A DNA stretch of 64,000 nt, taken from contig JAUJNT010000005.1 of assembly GCA_030448005.1 (NCBI GenBank), positions 143,885 through 207,884 of the forward strand, read 5' to 3'. The notes beneath the pieces were generated by a model, which searched no databases, had not been told where the DNA came from, and was given only the letters and a program-made list of their open reading frames with translations. A program made the position numbers and the translations under genes. Origin of the DNA: Thermoleophilaceae bacterium. GTDB taxonomy: Bacteria > Actinomycetota > Thermoleophilia > Solirubrobacterales > Thermoleophilaceae. Positions 32,573 through 41,082 of this stretch are shown in pieces (the first letter of the stretch is position 1; each line of letters starts with the position of its first letter).

Positions 32573-33634
32573 GTGGGCGGAGAGTTTCGGCCCCGCCATG
32601 GCGGGAACCCAACACACCTGGCTCCTTCCAAGCGACAGCTCACCGTTGCCGTCACCGGGGTGACCGGGATGGTGGGCCGTGGCCTGCTCCCCTTCCTCGA
32701 GTCAGACCGCCGTGTGAAGGCCGTGATCGGCCTCGGCACCCGTCCGTGGTCCCCGCCCGAGGAGGGCTTTGCGAAGGTGCTCTACCGGCAGGCCGACGTG
32801 GGGGACCGGGAAACGATCCGCCGCGCGCTCGCGGGGGCGGACGTGGTGGTTCACCTCGGGTTGGCGCCCTACGGCGTTGGCCAGGACGAGCGGAAGCTCG
32901 AGCGGACCAACGTGGAGGGCTCGAGGAACGTGCTGGCTGCGGCGGCGGCTGTGGGCGCCACCCGCTTCATCTACATCTCTTCGGCGGCCGTATACGGCTT
33001 CGGCTCCGAGCGGCGGGTGCGGGCGACGGAGGACGATGCGATCCAGCCCGCGTCACCTCACTCCTACTCCGCGCACAAGGCACGGGTCGAGGAGGCGCTG
33101 CTGGGAGCGCTCGAGGGCATGCCGGACATGGCGTGGGTCTTCTTTCGACCGTGCGCCGTGGTCGGGCCCCATGCGGCGGGTGCCGCCGGTGATCTCGTTC
33201 CCCAGGCGCTTGCCGGAGCCGCCGGCGCGCTGATCACGGTCGGTGGAGCGGCGGGCCTTCGCCCGGCTGTGCCCGGTCCACCGGTTCCACTTCAGTTCGT
33301 GCACGAGCGCGACGTTGGGCAGGCCATCCACCGGGCGATCACCACCGCAAAGACCGGCGCGACCTACAGCCTGGCGGGCGATGGCATCGTGGAGCCCTCT
33401 GAGGTGCCGCGCCTGCTCGGGCTGCGCACGCTCCCGGTGCCGAGCCTCGTCACGCGCACGGCCCTGGGCATGGCCGCGAGGCTACCCTACCTCGCGCCCT
33501 CTCTCGGATGGGTGGAGCTGCTGACTCACCCGGTCGAGCTCGACACCTCGCTCGCGCGGCGAGAGCTTGGCTGGAGGCCGGAGTTCACCTCCGAGGAGGC
33601 GCTCGCATCCACGCGCCGGGCGTTGGGGGTATGA
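32573..33634 (+). CDS. NAD-dependent epimerase/dehydratase (extended SDR)
   Basis: 353 residues from GTG 32573. The Rossmann motif is VTGVTGMVGRGLLPFL, preceded by a ~25-residue N-terminal extension. YISSAAVYG is followed by SPHSYSAHKARVEE with the catalytic Tyr/Lys pair, and RPCAVVGPHA. The C-terminal substrate domain ends WRPEFTSEEAL. Substrate probably a nucleotide sugar from context, but steroid- or flavonol-type SDRs look similar. An earlier start would overlap the GT2 gene. Confidence 0.82.
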   Translation: MGGEFRPRHGGNPTHLAPSKRQLTVAVTGVTGMVGRGLLPFLESDRRVKAVIGLGTRPWSPPEEGFAKVLYRQADVGDRETIRRALAGADVVVHLGLAPYGVGQDERKLERTNVEGSRNVLAAAAAVGATRFIYISSAAVYGFGSERRVRATEDDAIQPASPHSYSAHKARVEEALLGALEGMPDMAWVFFRPCAVVGPHAAGAAGDLVPQALAGAAGALITVGGAAGLRPAVPGPPVPLQFVHERDVGQAIHRAITTAKTGATYSLAGDGIVEPSEVPRLLGLRTLPVPSLVTRTALGMAARLPYLAPSLGWVELLTHPVELDTSLARRELGWRPEFTSEEALASTRRALGV

Positions 33635-33688
33635 CCGGATGAGTGACCGGACGCGGCATAGGTCCTCGCTCCAGGATCTCCGCATCCG

Positions 33689-34168
33689 ATGGGGGTGCGG
33701 CTGATGGCCCGCAGCCAGCTGGTGGCCGCCGCGCCGCCGGAGACCGTGTGGGAGGTGCTCTCAGAGCCGCAGCATTACGGCTACTGGGTGGTCGGCTCGA
33801 GCGAGATCCGCGCCTGGGACGACGACTGGCCGGCGCCCGGATCGCGGTTCGAGCACCGGGTGGGCTTCCAGCCACTGACCCTCGCAGACCACACGGAGGT
33901 GCTCGAGAGCGAACCGCCCTCGCGGCTCGTGCTGCGTGCGAAGAGCCGGCCCCTCGGAGTGGCGCGCGTCGAGATGATCACCGAGCCACACCCCGCGGGC
34001 AGCCTCCTGACGATGATCGAGGATCCTGACCTGCCGCTGGCGCGCATCCTCACGCCGCCTCCGGTGCACGCGATGATCCGCCTTCGCAACGGAGAGTCGC
34101 TGCGCAGGCTTCGCTCGCTGGCCGAGCGACGTCTAGCGCCCGGCCTGGAAGACCGCGCCGCCGGCTAG
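33689..34168 (+). CDS. SRPBCC-family protein (START-like fold)
   Basis: 159 residues (ATG 33689; a second ATG five codons on). MARSQLVAAAPPETVWEVLSEPQHYGYWVVGSSEIRAWD is the usual opening of polyketide cyclase/dehydrase-like SRPBCC proteins, which bind hydrophobic ligands. No catalytic residues can be named. It meets the convergent SRPBCC gene at 34165 with a 4-bp overlap. Confidence 0.78.
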   Translation: MGVRLMARSQLVAAAPPETVWEVLSEPQHYGYWVVGSSEIRAWDDDWPAPGSRFEHRVGFQPLTLADHTEVLESEPPSRLVLRAKSRPLGVARVEMITEPHPAGSLLTMIEDPDLPLARILTPPPVHAMIRLRNGESLRRLRSLAERRLAPGLEDRAAG

Positions 34169-34629
34169 CCTGCGGGGCCCGGCTCGACCTCGCCGCGCCA
34201 GGCGCCCGTCTCCGAGCCGCGGCTCTCGACGAACTGCTTGAACCGCTGGAGGTCGCCCTTGACCCGGCGCTCGAGCATCCCGAGCGCGTCGCCTGCCGCC
34301 TCGATCGCGCCGTCGGGCTCCGCGTCGATCTGGACGGTGACGCGCGACCGGCCTTCGTCGAGCCTGTGGAAGGTGACCACGCCCGCGTTGTCGGCGCCGG
34401 TCAGGCTCCTCCATGCCACCCGCTCGTCGGGCCGCTGCTCGGTGACCTCGGCCTCCCACTCCTTCGTCCGGCCCGCCACCTCGGCGGTCCAGCGCAGGTG
34501 GGTGTCGTTGACCTGGCGCACCTCCTTGACGCCCTCCATGAACTGAGGGAACTCCTCGAACTGGGTCCACTGGTTGTACGCGGTGCTTACGGGGACCTCG
34601 ACCTCGATTGCCTCGATGACGCTTGCCAT
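34165..34629 (-). CDS. SRPBCC-family protein (cyclase/dehydrase, YitT/OlpA-like)
   Basis: 154 residues from ATG 34629. MASVIEAIEVEVPVSTAYNQWTQFEEFPQFMEGVKEV is the signature of the Polyketide_cyc branch found widely in actinobacteria next to membrane-stress genes. The C-terminal helix is long (MLERRVKGDLQRFKQFVES). Its upstream end borders the left copy of an 80-bp direct repeat. Two SRPBCC genes of different subgroups facing each other is coincidental rather than a recent duplication, as their sequences differ. Confidence 0.82.
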   Translation of the reverse strand: MASVIEAIEVEVPVSTAYNQWTQFEEFPQFMEGVKEVRQVNDTHLRWTAEVAGRTKEWEAEVTEQRPDERVAWRSLTGADNAGVVTFHRLDEGRSRVTVQIDAEPDGAIEAAGDALGMLERRVKGDLQRFKQFVESRGSETGAWRGEVEPGPAG

Positions 34630-34641
34630 CTTTCGCTCCTC

Positions 34642-34720
34642 TCTCAGACGATGCGGGCGAGGTACCCGGGGCTCGCAAGCGAAAAACCGGCCGTCAGCGC
34701 ACGGCGAGGCGCGCGCCCAC
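34642..34720. repeat. Left copy of ~80-bp direct repeat
   Basis: About 90% identical to 36497-36577. It starts TCTCAGACGATGCGGGCGA, includes GCAAGCGAAAAACCGG and ends at CGTCAGCGCACGGCGAGGCG...CGCCCAC. Read on the minus strand, its end encodes VGARLAVR-stop, the last residues of the FAD oxidoreductase whose intact 3' end carries the right copy. Confidence 0.9.
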
Positions 34721-34815
34721 GTGCGGCTCGCTACGACGACCGGCAGCGCCGCCTGGGGTGCCCCGGCCGGTTGAGCCGGTACGGGGAGCCGGTCCCACGG
34801 TAGGTTTCTCTTCGC

Positions 34816-35000
34816 ATGGCCGAGCGGCGCCCCGAAGTGGGCGGGACTGGAGCGGGTGCTGGGCATGGGGCGCCCTGTTCAGCGCCGCCTACGGAAACGT
34901 CGGCAGCTCGGCCTACTACGCGGGCGCGTGGCGGTCTTCGCGCTCGGAGATGACTCCGGCGGCCTTTGTGATTGGGGGGTGATCTTCGTCCCCGCCGTTA
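34816..35000 (+). pseudogene. Remnant of an APC-family amino acid permease (N-terminus)
   Basis: Across three frames the sequence reads GLERVLGMG, then LFSAAYGNVGSSAYYA, then VAVFALG and MTPAAFVIGG with IFV. This is the start of APC amino-acid/polyamine permeases, with small deletions between blocks and no continuation beyond the TetR 3' end at 34998. About 60 residues of an original 450-600 remain. Confidence 0.6.
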
Positions 35001-35630
35001 GCCGTGGAGCGTTCCGAGGAGTTTGTGGATCGCGGCTCGCGCCCGGTCGAACACGGCTGGGTCGCGCTTGACCTGAAACAACGCGTGGGTGTTGGTGAGG
35101 ATGGAATGCAACTCAAAAGCGGTTTGGCTCGGGTCCCGTCCGGGGCGTAGCTCTCCTGTCTCGTTGGCGCGTTGAATGCTTTCCTGAAGCGCCGTGATCT
35201 CTCGGTCGATGGCCGCCGCCAGCGCCGCGGTTACGGGGCCCTGGCGGGTCGCGAACTCGACTGCGGAGACAACCAGAAAGCACCCGCCGGGAAACACCCT
35301 GTGCTCAAAGAAGTCAAGCCAGCGCTCCAGCAGTGCCCCGAGCCCGCTGTCCGGATCGTCGGCCGGCCCGCGCAGGACCTTCGCTTCGAAGACCTCGCGA
35401 ACGTGTTCTATAGTCGCGAGTTGGAGTTCCTCCTTCGAGGTGAAGTGGGCGTAGAGGCCGCTCTTGCTCATTCCGACCGCGGCAGCCAGTCGCCGCATCG
35501 ACAGCTGCTCGAGCCCTTCCTTGGACGCAAGCTCTCCGGCAGCGGTGAGAATCGCCGCCAGGGTCTGTTGGCCCTGCTTCGATTCGGAGCGCCTGCCGCT
35601 GTCGCTGCCCGGATTGGCATCAATCGTCAT
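34998..35630 (-). CDS. TetR/AcrR-family transcriptional regulator
   Basis: 210 residues. The N-terminal helix-turn-helix spans about 22-68: TLAAILTAAGELASKEGLEQLSMRRLAAAVGMSKSGLYAHFTSKEELQLA-type sequence, with the recognition helix SKSGLYAHF. The C-terminal ligand domain includes PGGCFLVVSAVEFATRQGP, close to the TetR_C (YcdC/AefR-like) group. Divergent from the small membrane protein at 35828; a palindrome between them is a likely operator. Confidence 0.92.
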   Translation of the reverse strand: MTIDANPGSDSGRRSESKQGQQTLAAILTAAGELASKEGLEQLSMRRLAAAVGMSKSGLYAHFTSKEELQLATIEHVREVFEAKVLRGPADDPDSGLGALLERWLDFFEHRVFPGGCFLVVSAVEFATRQGPVTAALAAAIDREITALQESIQRANETGELRPGRDPSQTAFELHSILTNTHALFQVKRDPAVFDRARAAIHKLLGTLHG

Positions 35631-35762
35631 TTGTGACTGCTACCCGAAAAGTGCGAATGTGAAGATCAGCCGGCTCGCGGACACGCTCGATCGATCGATC
35701 CTGCTGATACCTAAGCCGTTGTCTGCGACCGGACCGGGCGAAACCGCGGGCCGGGCTGGACA

Positions 35763-35778
35763 ACGACCGACCGGTCGT
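35763..35778. promoter_or_regulatory. Candidate TetR operator
   Basis: ACGACCG-AC-CGGTCGT, a palindrome with 7-bp arms and a 2-bp centre, in the 197-bp divergent region between the TetR gene and the small gene at 35828. The ACCGACCGGT core resembles operators of several TetR-family repressors. A TAGGTT hexamer lies 7 bp downstream and could be the -10 of the small gene. Confidence 0.55.
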
Positions 35779-35827
35779 CCGTGGTAGGTTCCCGCGCCAG
35801 TGAACCCCGACGCGCAAGGAGAATCCT

Positions 35828-36109
35828 GTGAGCCCGGAGCCCGGAAGCACCGACCCGCAAGATCTGCGGCAGGATGTTGAAGACCTGAAGAAAGAGCAGG
35901 CCGTACAGGTGGCAACGCAGTCTGGCGCTCAAGCCACCCAGGCAGCTACCCAGGCCGGCGCTGAGGCCACGCAGGCCGCCACACAGGCTGGGCAGGCGAC
36001 GACAACGGCCGCCGCCCAGGCGGGAATGATGGCCACGGTCGGCGCGGGCGCCGGCGGCCTGATCGTAGGCATCTTCCTCGGCTTGGCGATTGCCAACTCC
36101 GGACGGTAG
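35828..36109 (+). CDS. Small Ala/Thr/Gln-repeat protein with C-terminal membrane helix
   Basis: 93 residues from GTG 35828, with a good SD AAGGAG (35816-35821). An acidic helical start (DPQDLRQDVEDLKKEQAVQ) is followed by heptad-like repeats of ATQAGAEATQAATQAG (about 31-60). One hydrophobic helix (MMATVGAGAGGLIVGIFLGLAIA) and a short NSGR tail end it. It looks like a single-pass tail-anchored coiled-coil protein. No family recognised. Probably repressed by the adjacent TetR regulator. Confidence 0.75.
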   Translation: MSPEPGSTDPQDLRQDVEDLKKEQAVQVATQSGAQATQAATQAGAEATQAATQAGQATTTAAAQAGMMATVGAGAGGLIVGIFLGLAIANSGR

Positions 36110-36350
36110 CCCACCAGACGCAGTCGCCAGCGGGCAGGAAGAGCCCGCTGGCGCAGGCGACCGCAAGCTCTTGCGCCGCTGCCAGGACGGCGATGCCCGG
36201 GCCCGTGAGGAGCTCGTTCACAGGTTTCTACCCTTGCAAAGCGCCTCGCTGGGCGCTCCCGCCAAACGGTGCGGTGCCAAGGCGCCCGGGTTGGTCCCTA
36301 TCCGGTCGCTGCTCCCCGATGACAGACCCGGGATCTCGACATGCGGCTAG
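36090..36350 (+). pseudogene. Truncated sigma-70-family (SigB/F/G-like) fragment
   Basis: From TTG 36090 the frame reads DRKLLRRCQDGDARAREELVHRFLPLQ (about residues 24-50). This matches the start of sigma region 2 in stress-type sigma factors (LLRRYQ.GD..AREELV.R.LPL). Similarity then stops and no regions 2.4, 3 or 4 follow. A degraded relic, overlapping the end of the preceding gene by 20 nt. Confidence 0.5.
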
Positions 36351-36496
36351 GTCGCCGTCCCCACCGCCGGCGAAGCAACGTCCAAGTAAGGGGCTGTGGC
36401 TGCTGCCTGCCGCTTGCGCTCGGACTGCTGAGCCTGCCCGTGGCCGCGCTGCGCTTACTGATGCGCGCGCTGAGGTGACGCGTTGAGTTGCTTTTG

Positions 36497-36577
36497 TCTC
36501 AGACGATGCGGGCGAAGTGTCCGGGGGCCCGCAAGCGAAAAACCGGGCCGTCAGCGCACGGCGAGGCGGGCGCCCAC
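36497..36577. repeat. Right copy of ~80-bp direct repeat
   Basis: Partner of 34642-34720. It spans the last nine codons and stop of the FAD oxidoreductase gene and about 54 bp beyond. GGCCCG/CGGGCC around GTTTTTCGCTTG just past the stop could fold as that gene's terminator. Confidence 0.9.
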
Positions 36578-37975
36578 CGCGCGGGCCGCCTCCTGCCCCA
36601 GCCGGACGGCGTAGTTGGTGCCGCGGTCCTCCGGATAGACCTGCGTCGTGTTGGCCAGCACGAGGCCCGGCACGCCGGTCTCGAGCGGCGGGATGCGGCG
36701 CTCGTAGCCCACGGTCACGATCGGCTGGGCCGAGGGCTCGAGAAAGAGCCACCGCTGCCTCACCCAGTCGCGCGAGAAGGCGCGGTTCACCTTCGCCAGC
36801 CCGGCCTCGTAGCGGTCGAGCAGCTCGTCCGGTGAGAGCGCGAGCAGCGGGTCTCCCTGGGCGGTGTAGTTGGCGACATAGAGAAAGTGGCGCCCGCCAT
36901 AGCGCTCGGGCTCGACGAAGTTGGTCTGCTCCACGAGCCCCACGAACGGCAGCTCGCGGTCGCCCACGTTGGTCCAGTAGTAGGGCGAGAACTGCCGGTC
37001 GAGCTCGAGGACCAGGCAGAGCGCAGCGTGATATTCGATCGAGCGCAACCCTTCGAGGTAGGCCTCCCCCACCCCCTCAACCAAGCCTGGATCGAGCAGC
37101 GCCTCGAAGACGTCGTTGGGCACCGTGGCGAGCACGGCGTCGTAGCGCTGGGGCTCCCCGCCCGGCTCGAAGCGCTGCGGATCGTGCCCGCGGCGAAACG
37201 AGCCGGCCGCGCCCGGCGTCAGCTCGAACCGGCCCCCGGCAGTCCCGGCGATGCGGGCGGCGGGACGGTCGATCAGCACCCTTCCCTCCCGCTCCTCGAT
37301 CGCCCCCGCAAGCGCGCGGAAGAGCGGCTCGAAGCTGCCGCGCGGGTAGCCGAGCACCTCGCCGCGAGCCTCCTGGCCCCTCACCTGGCGACGGAGGGTG
37401 AGCTTGCTCCACAGCCACGCCATCGAGATGTCCTCTGCGCGGTCTCCGAACTTGCCCCGCAGCAGCGGACCCCACATCGCCTCCCAACCGCTGCGCCCCA
37501 CGGAGCGCAGGATCCACTCCTTGGCGGTGATGCCCTCGAACGGCGACACGTCGGGGTGGCGGTACTGCAGGTTGAGCACGGCGACTCCCAGCCGCACGCG
37601 CGAGAGCGGGGTCATCGGCGAGAAGCGAAGGAGGTCGAGCGGCGTGGAGAAGGGGTGGCTCGCGCCGCCCGCGAAGAACGCGACGCTCGAGGTGCGCCAC
37701 TCGATTCCGTCGGGCATGCCGAGCTCGCGGTAGAGGCCCGCGATGTGGAGGTCGCTCGTGAAGAGATGGTGGTAGTAGCGCTCGAGCAGGCGGCCGCCTC
37801 CCACGTCGAAGGTGGCCGCCTGGCCGCCGAGCCCCGGCCAGCGCTCGTACACGTCACAGCGAGCTCCGACCTTGCCCAGCTCGTAGGCGGCTGTCAGCCC
37901 GGCCACGCCCGCGCCGACCACGGCCACCCGCCCCCCGGCCACCCCGGCGCCGATCACGGCGTGCCGCCCTGTCAC
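36551..37975 (-). CDS. FAD-dependent amine oxidase/HemY-like oxidoreductase
   Basis: 474 residues. The dinucleotide-binding motif VAVVGAGVAGLTAAYELGK is at about 17-35, followed by VYERWPGLGGQAATF. An imperfect duplicate of its core (AVIGAGVAG, 6-14) sits just before it. LERYYHHLFTSD, GYPRGSFEPLFRAL and the C-terminal FAD segment GVPGLVLANTTQVYPEDRGTNYAVRLG follow. This branch (sometimes called UDP-galactopyranose-mutase-like) is common in polysaccharide clusters, but its substrate is not established. The ATG region overlaps the upstream methyltransferase stop by 4 nt. Confidence 0.85.
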   Translation of the reverse strand: MTGRHAVIGAGVAGGRVAVVGAGVAGLTAAYELGKVGARCDVYERWPGLGGQAATFDVGGGRLLERYYHHLFTSDLHIAGLYRELGMPDGIEWRTSSVAFFAGGASHPFSTPLDLLRFSPMTPLSRVRLGVAVLNLQYRHPDVSPFEGITAKEWILRSVGRSGWEAMWGPLLRGKFGDRAEDISMAWLWSKLTLRRQVRGQEARGEVLGYPRGSFEPLFRALAGAIEEREGRVLIDRPAARIAGTAGGRFELTPGAAGSFRRGHDPQRFEPGGEPQRYDAVLATVPNDVFEALLDPGLVEGVGEAYLEGLRSIEYHAALCLVLELDRQFSPYYWTNVGDRELPFVGLVEQTNFVEPERYGGRHFLYVANYTAQGDPLLALSPDELLDRYEAGLAKVNRAFSRDWVRQRWLFLEPSAQPIVTVGYERRIPPLETGVPGLVLANTTQVYPEDRGTNYAVRLGQEAARAVGARLAVR

Positions 37976-38865
37976 AAGGCGGGACCGCGCGCCACCACGG
38001 CCATCCGGTCGCGGAAGTCAGGCCACACCAGGCGGTCGGCCACCCCCGCCCTGTCCGCCACGGCGACGGCACCGGCCGCCACCGGTCGCGAGTAGCCCTC
38101 CAGGCGCTCGAGGTAGTAGCGCACGGTGAAGGCCTTGGGTGCGGTGCCGATCCACTCGACGGTGAAGCCGCGGTCTCTCAGCAGCCGGGCGAGGCTCGCG
38201 CGGGTGAAGTACTGCACGTGGGTGGGAAGCACCGACCACCAGCGCGATCCCAGCCGGCGCGCCACCGCGCTGCCGGCATCCGGGAGGGCGAGGTAGAGGA
38301 CGCCCCCGGGGCGCAACAGGCGCCCGACAGCTTCGAGCGCCGCCCCGGGATCGGGCAGATGCTCGATCACGTCTCCCATGACAACGCAGTCGAACGCGCC
38401 CTCGGGCAGGTCCACGGTGGCGAGCGTTCCCGTGTGCACCTCGAGCCCGAAGCGCCGCCGCGCGAAGTCGGCGGCGAAGCTCGACGGCTCCACTCCAGTC
38501 GCGCTCCAATTCCTGCTCTCGGCCTCGGAGAGCAGGAAGCCCACCCAGCAGCCGAGGTCGCAGATCGCCCCGCCGCGCGCGGTGTGCCGCTCGATCCGGT
38601 CGAGCGCCCGAGCGGCCGTGGCGCGCTGTCCGGCCTCCTCGTCCAGGTAGGCGCCCTCCGACACCTCGCCGTAGGCCTCGTCGAGCGTCTGGCCGCGGGG
38701 GAACTCGGCGACCTGCATGTGAGAGCAGCGGGTGCACCGCACGATGTCCGCGGACGCCGAGCCGTATGCGGTGGTGGTGGCCACGAGATCAGCCCCCTCG
38801 GCACGGGACACGCGCAGGTGAGGCGCCGGCTCAGGAGCGCCGCAGACCACGCAGGGGCTCTTCAC
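37972..38865 (-). CDS. Class I SAM methyltransferase with N-terminal zinc ribbon
   Basis: 297 residues from a GTG that overlaps the GT2 stop (GTGA, 38865-38862). Cys pairs CVVC (5-8) and CTRC (about 44-47) form a zinc ribbon, then GGAICDLGCWVGFLLSEAE (motif I variant GCWVGF), TGVEPSSFAADFA, CVVMGDVIEHLPDPG and RLLRPGGVLYLALPD. The type is found in sugar-modifying clusters. Middle gene of the operon GT2 / methyltransferase / FAD oxidoreductase. Confidence 0.82.
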   Translation of the reverse strand: MKSPCVVCGAPEPAPHLRVSRAEGADLVATTTAYGSASADIVRCTRCSHMQVAEFPRGQTLDEAYGEVSEGAYLDEEAGQRATAARALDRIERHTARGGAICDLGCWVGFLLSEAESRNWSATGVEPSSFAADFARRRFGLEVHTGTLATVDLPEGAFDCVVMGDVIEHLPDPGAALEAVGRLLRPGGVLYLALPDAGSAVARRLGSRWWSVLPTHVQYFTRASLARLLRDRGFTVEWIGTAPKAFTVRYYLERLEGYSRPVAAGAVAVADRAGVADRLVWPDFRDRMAVVARGPAL

Positions 38866-39635
38866 AGCCCGCGGCCATCCAGTGAGGACAGGCGTCCGCG
38901 CATCCGCAGGATCTCCCGCAGGGCGGTCGCGATCACCCGCGGGCTCGCCCCCCGCGCCTCCCCCGCCCGCCGCGGACGGTGGTGGACCCCCACCTCGACC
39001 ACGCTCGCCCCGCTGCGCCCGAGCTTGACCATCAGCTCGGTGTTCACCATCGCCCCCACCGCCTCGATGTCCACCGCGCGCAGAGCCCGCCGGTCGAACA
39101 GCTTGAACGCGCAGTCGATGTCGCGGACCGGCACGTAGAAGAGCACCCGTACCAGGCAGTTCCACGCATAGGCGTTCACGCGGCGCACCAGCGTGTCCTG
39201 CCGGTTGATGCGGTAGCCGGCCACCACGTCCACCGTGCCCGCGTAGGGGAGCAGCAGCACCAGCTCGCCCATGTCGAACTGCAGGTCGGCATCCGTGAAG
39301 AACACGAAGTCGAGCCGGCTGGCCAGAAAGCCGCTTCTCAGCGCCTCGCCATAGCCCCGGTTGGCGTGGTGCTGCACCAGGCGGATGCGCGGGTCGCGGG
39401 CGGCCAGCCCTTGGACGCGCTCGGCGGTGGAGTCCGATGAGCCGTCGTCCACCACCACGATCTCGTGCTCGGCCACCAGTCGCTCGGCGGCTGCCGTGGC
39501 CTCGGAGATCGCGCCCTCGACGTTGTCCTCCTCGTTGTACGCCGGCAGCACAATCGAGAGCCGTACGTCCCTTTTTGCGTCCAGCACCGCGGGGGCCCCC
39601 TTGCGCTCGACGGCGGCCTGCCCCGGGGCTCCCAT
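38862..39635 (-). CDS. Family 2 glycosyltransferase (polyprenyl-phosphate sugar synthase-like)
   Basis: 257 residues from ATG 39635. VRLSIVLPAYNEEDNVEGAI, IVVVDDGSSDSTAERV, NRGYGEALRSGFLAS, the DxD motif FFTDADLQFDMGEL, and RDIDCAFKLFDRRAL. This is the DPM1/GtrB pattern without C-terminal membrane helices. Starts 45 bp from the divergent phosphomannomutase gene, which could provide its nucleotide-sugar donor (mannose-1-P route). Confidence 0.88.
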   Translation of the reverse strand: MGAPGQAAVERKGAPAVLDAKRDVRLSIVLPAYNEEDNVEGAISEATAAAERLVAEHEIVVVDDGSSDSTAERVQGLAARDPRIRLVQHHANRGYGEALRSGFLASRLDFVFFTDADLQFDMGELVLLLPYAGTVDVVAGYRINRQDTLVRRVNAYAWNCLVRVLFYVPVRDIDCAFKLFDRRALRAVDIEAVGAMVNTELMVKLGRSGASVVEVGVHHRPRRAGEARGASPRVIATALREILRMRGRLSSLDGRGL

Positions 39636-39680
39636 GGGGGCGGGATGATAGAGGCGCGAGGGAGCAATAGAGTCCCGGCA

Positions 39681-41057
39681 GTGAAGGCGGTCGACCCCTC
39701 GATCTTCAAGGCCTACGACGTCCGCGGCATCCACGGCGAGCAGATCGACGAGGAGGTGGCCTACCGGATCGGCCGCGGCTTCGCGCGGGTTATCTCCGAC
39801 CTGTCCGGGCGCCCAACCGGCGACCTTCGCCTGGCCCTCGGCCGCGACATGCGCCTTCCGGCGCCCGCGCTGTCGGAGCGCTACGCCCAGGGCATGCGCG
39901 ACGAGGGCGCCGCCGTGCTCGACATCGGGATGGTCGGCACGGAGATGCTCTACTGGACCGTGGGCTCGCGCGAGCTCGACGGCGGCCTCATGTGCACCGC
40001 CTCGCACAACCCGAAGGAATACACGGGGGCAAAGCTGGTGCGCGAGGGCGCGCTGGCACTCTCCGGCGACTCCGGGATCGGCGAGCTGTGCGAGATCGTC
40101 ACCGCCGGTGAGCCGGGCGACCCGGTGGAGCAGCCGGGCGAGTACACCACCGAGGACGTCGGCGAGCCCTTCCGCTCGGACGCGCTCGAGTACATCGACG
40201 CCTCCGCCATCCGGCGGATGAAGGTGGTGCTCGACGGCGGCAACGGGATGGCCGGGGAGATGTGCGGCCCGATCCTCGACACGCTGCCACTCGACCAGGT
40301 GGCCATGTACTGGGTGCCCGACGGCAACCTCCCGGACCACGAGCCCAACCCGCTGCTCGAGGAGAACCGCCGCTTCCTCGTGGACCGCGTGCTCTCCGAG
40401 AAGGCCGAGCTCGGGATCGCCTGGGACGGGGACGCCGACCGCTGCTTCTTCATCGACGACACGGGCGCCTTCGTGGAGGGCGACTTCCTCACCGCCCTGC
40501 TGGCGCGCTCGATCCTCGCCAAGGAGCCGGGCGCCACGGTCCTATATGACGTGCGGGCCAGCCGCGCGGTGCGCGACGTCGTGGAGGAGGGCGGCGGCAC
40601 GGCCCACGTGAACCGCGTTGGCCACGCGTTCTTCAAGACCCGCATGCGGGAGATGGGGGCTGCGCTCGGGGGAGAGGTGTCGGGTCACTACTACTTCCGG
40701 GACTTCTACTGCGCCGACTCCGGCACCCTGCCCGCGCTGCTGATCCTCGAGCTGCTCTCCGTGGAGGGCAAGACCCTCGGCGAGCTGCTGGCGCCGTTGC
40801 GCGAGCGCTACTTCATCTCGGGGGAGATCAACTCGGAGGTCGAGGACCAGGACGGCAAGATGGAGGAGATCGCCAAGCGCTACTCCGACGGGGAGACCGG
40901 CCGCCTCGATGGCCTGTCGGTGGACTACGAGGACTGGCACTTCAACGTGCGACCGTCCAACACCGAGCCGCTGCTGCGGCTGACCCTCGAGTCGCTGGTC
41001 TCCCCCGAGCACATGGAGGAGAAGCGGGACGAGGTGCTCGCGCTGATCCGGGCGTGA
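39681..41057 (+). CDS. manB: Phosphomannomutase/phosphoglucomutase
   Basis: Interconverts hexose 6- and 1-phosphates, feeding GDP-mannose or UDP-glucose synthesis. 458 residues from GTG 39681. The phosphoserine loop is TASHNPKEYTG (Ser108), the Mg site AWDGDADRCFF is at about 250-260, the sugar-specificity loop GEVSGHYYF at about 330, and the phosphate-binding C-terminal loop VRPSNTEPLLRL. All four signatures of the alpha-D-phosphohexomutase family are intact. Followed after 25 nt by a metallo-hydrolase gene. Confidence 0.95.
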   Translation: MKAVDPSIFKAYDVRGIHGEQIDEEVAYRIGRGFARVISDLSGRPTGDLRLALGRDMRLPAPALSERYAQGMRDEGAAVLDIGMVGTEMLYWTVGSRELDGGLMCTASHNPKEYTGAKLVREGALALSGDSGIGELCEIVTAGEPGDPVEQPGEYTTEDVGEPFRSDALEYIDASAIRRMKVVLDGGNGMAGEMCGPILDTLPLDQVAMYWVPDGNLPDHEPNPLLEENRRFLVDRVLSEKAELGIAWDGDADRCFFIDDTGAFVEGDFLTALLARSILAKEPGATVLYDVRASRAVRDVVEEGGGTAHVNRVGHAFFKTRMREMGAALGGEVSGHYYFRDFYCADSGTLPALLILELLSVEGKTLGELLAPLRERYFISGEINSEVEDQDGKMEEIAKRYSDGETGRLDGLSVDYEDWHFNVRPSNTEPLLRLTLESLVSPEHMEEKRDEVLALIRA

Positions 41058-41082
41058 GAGCCGCCGCTGTGACGCCGCCGGA

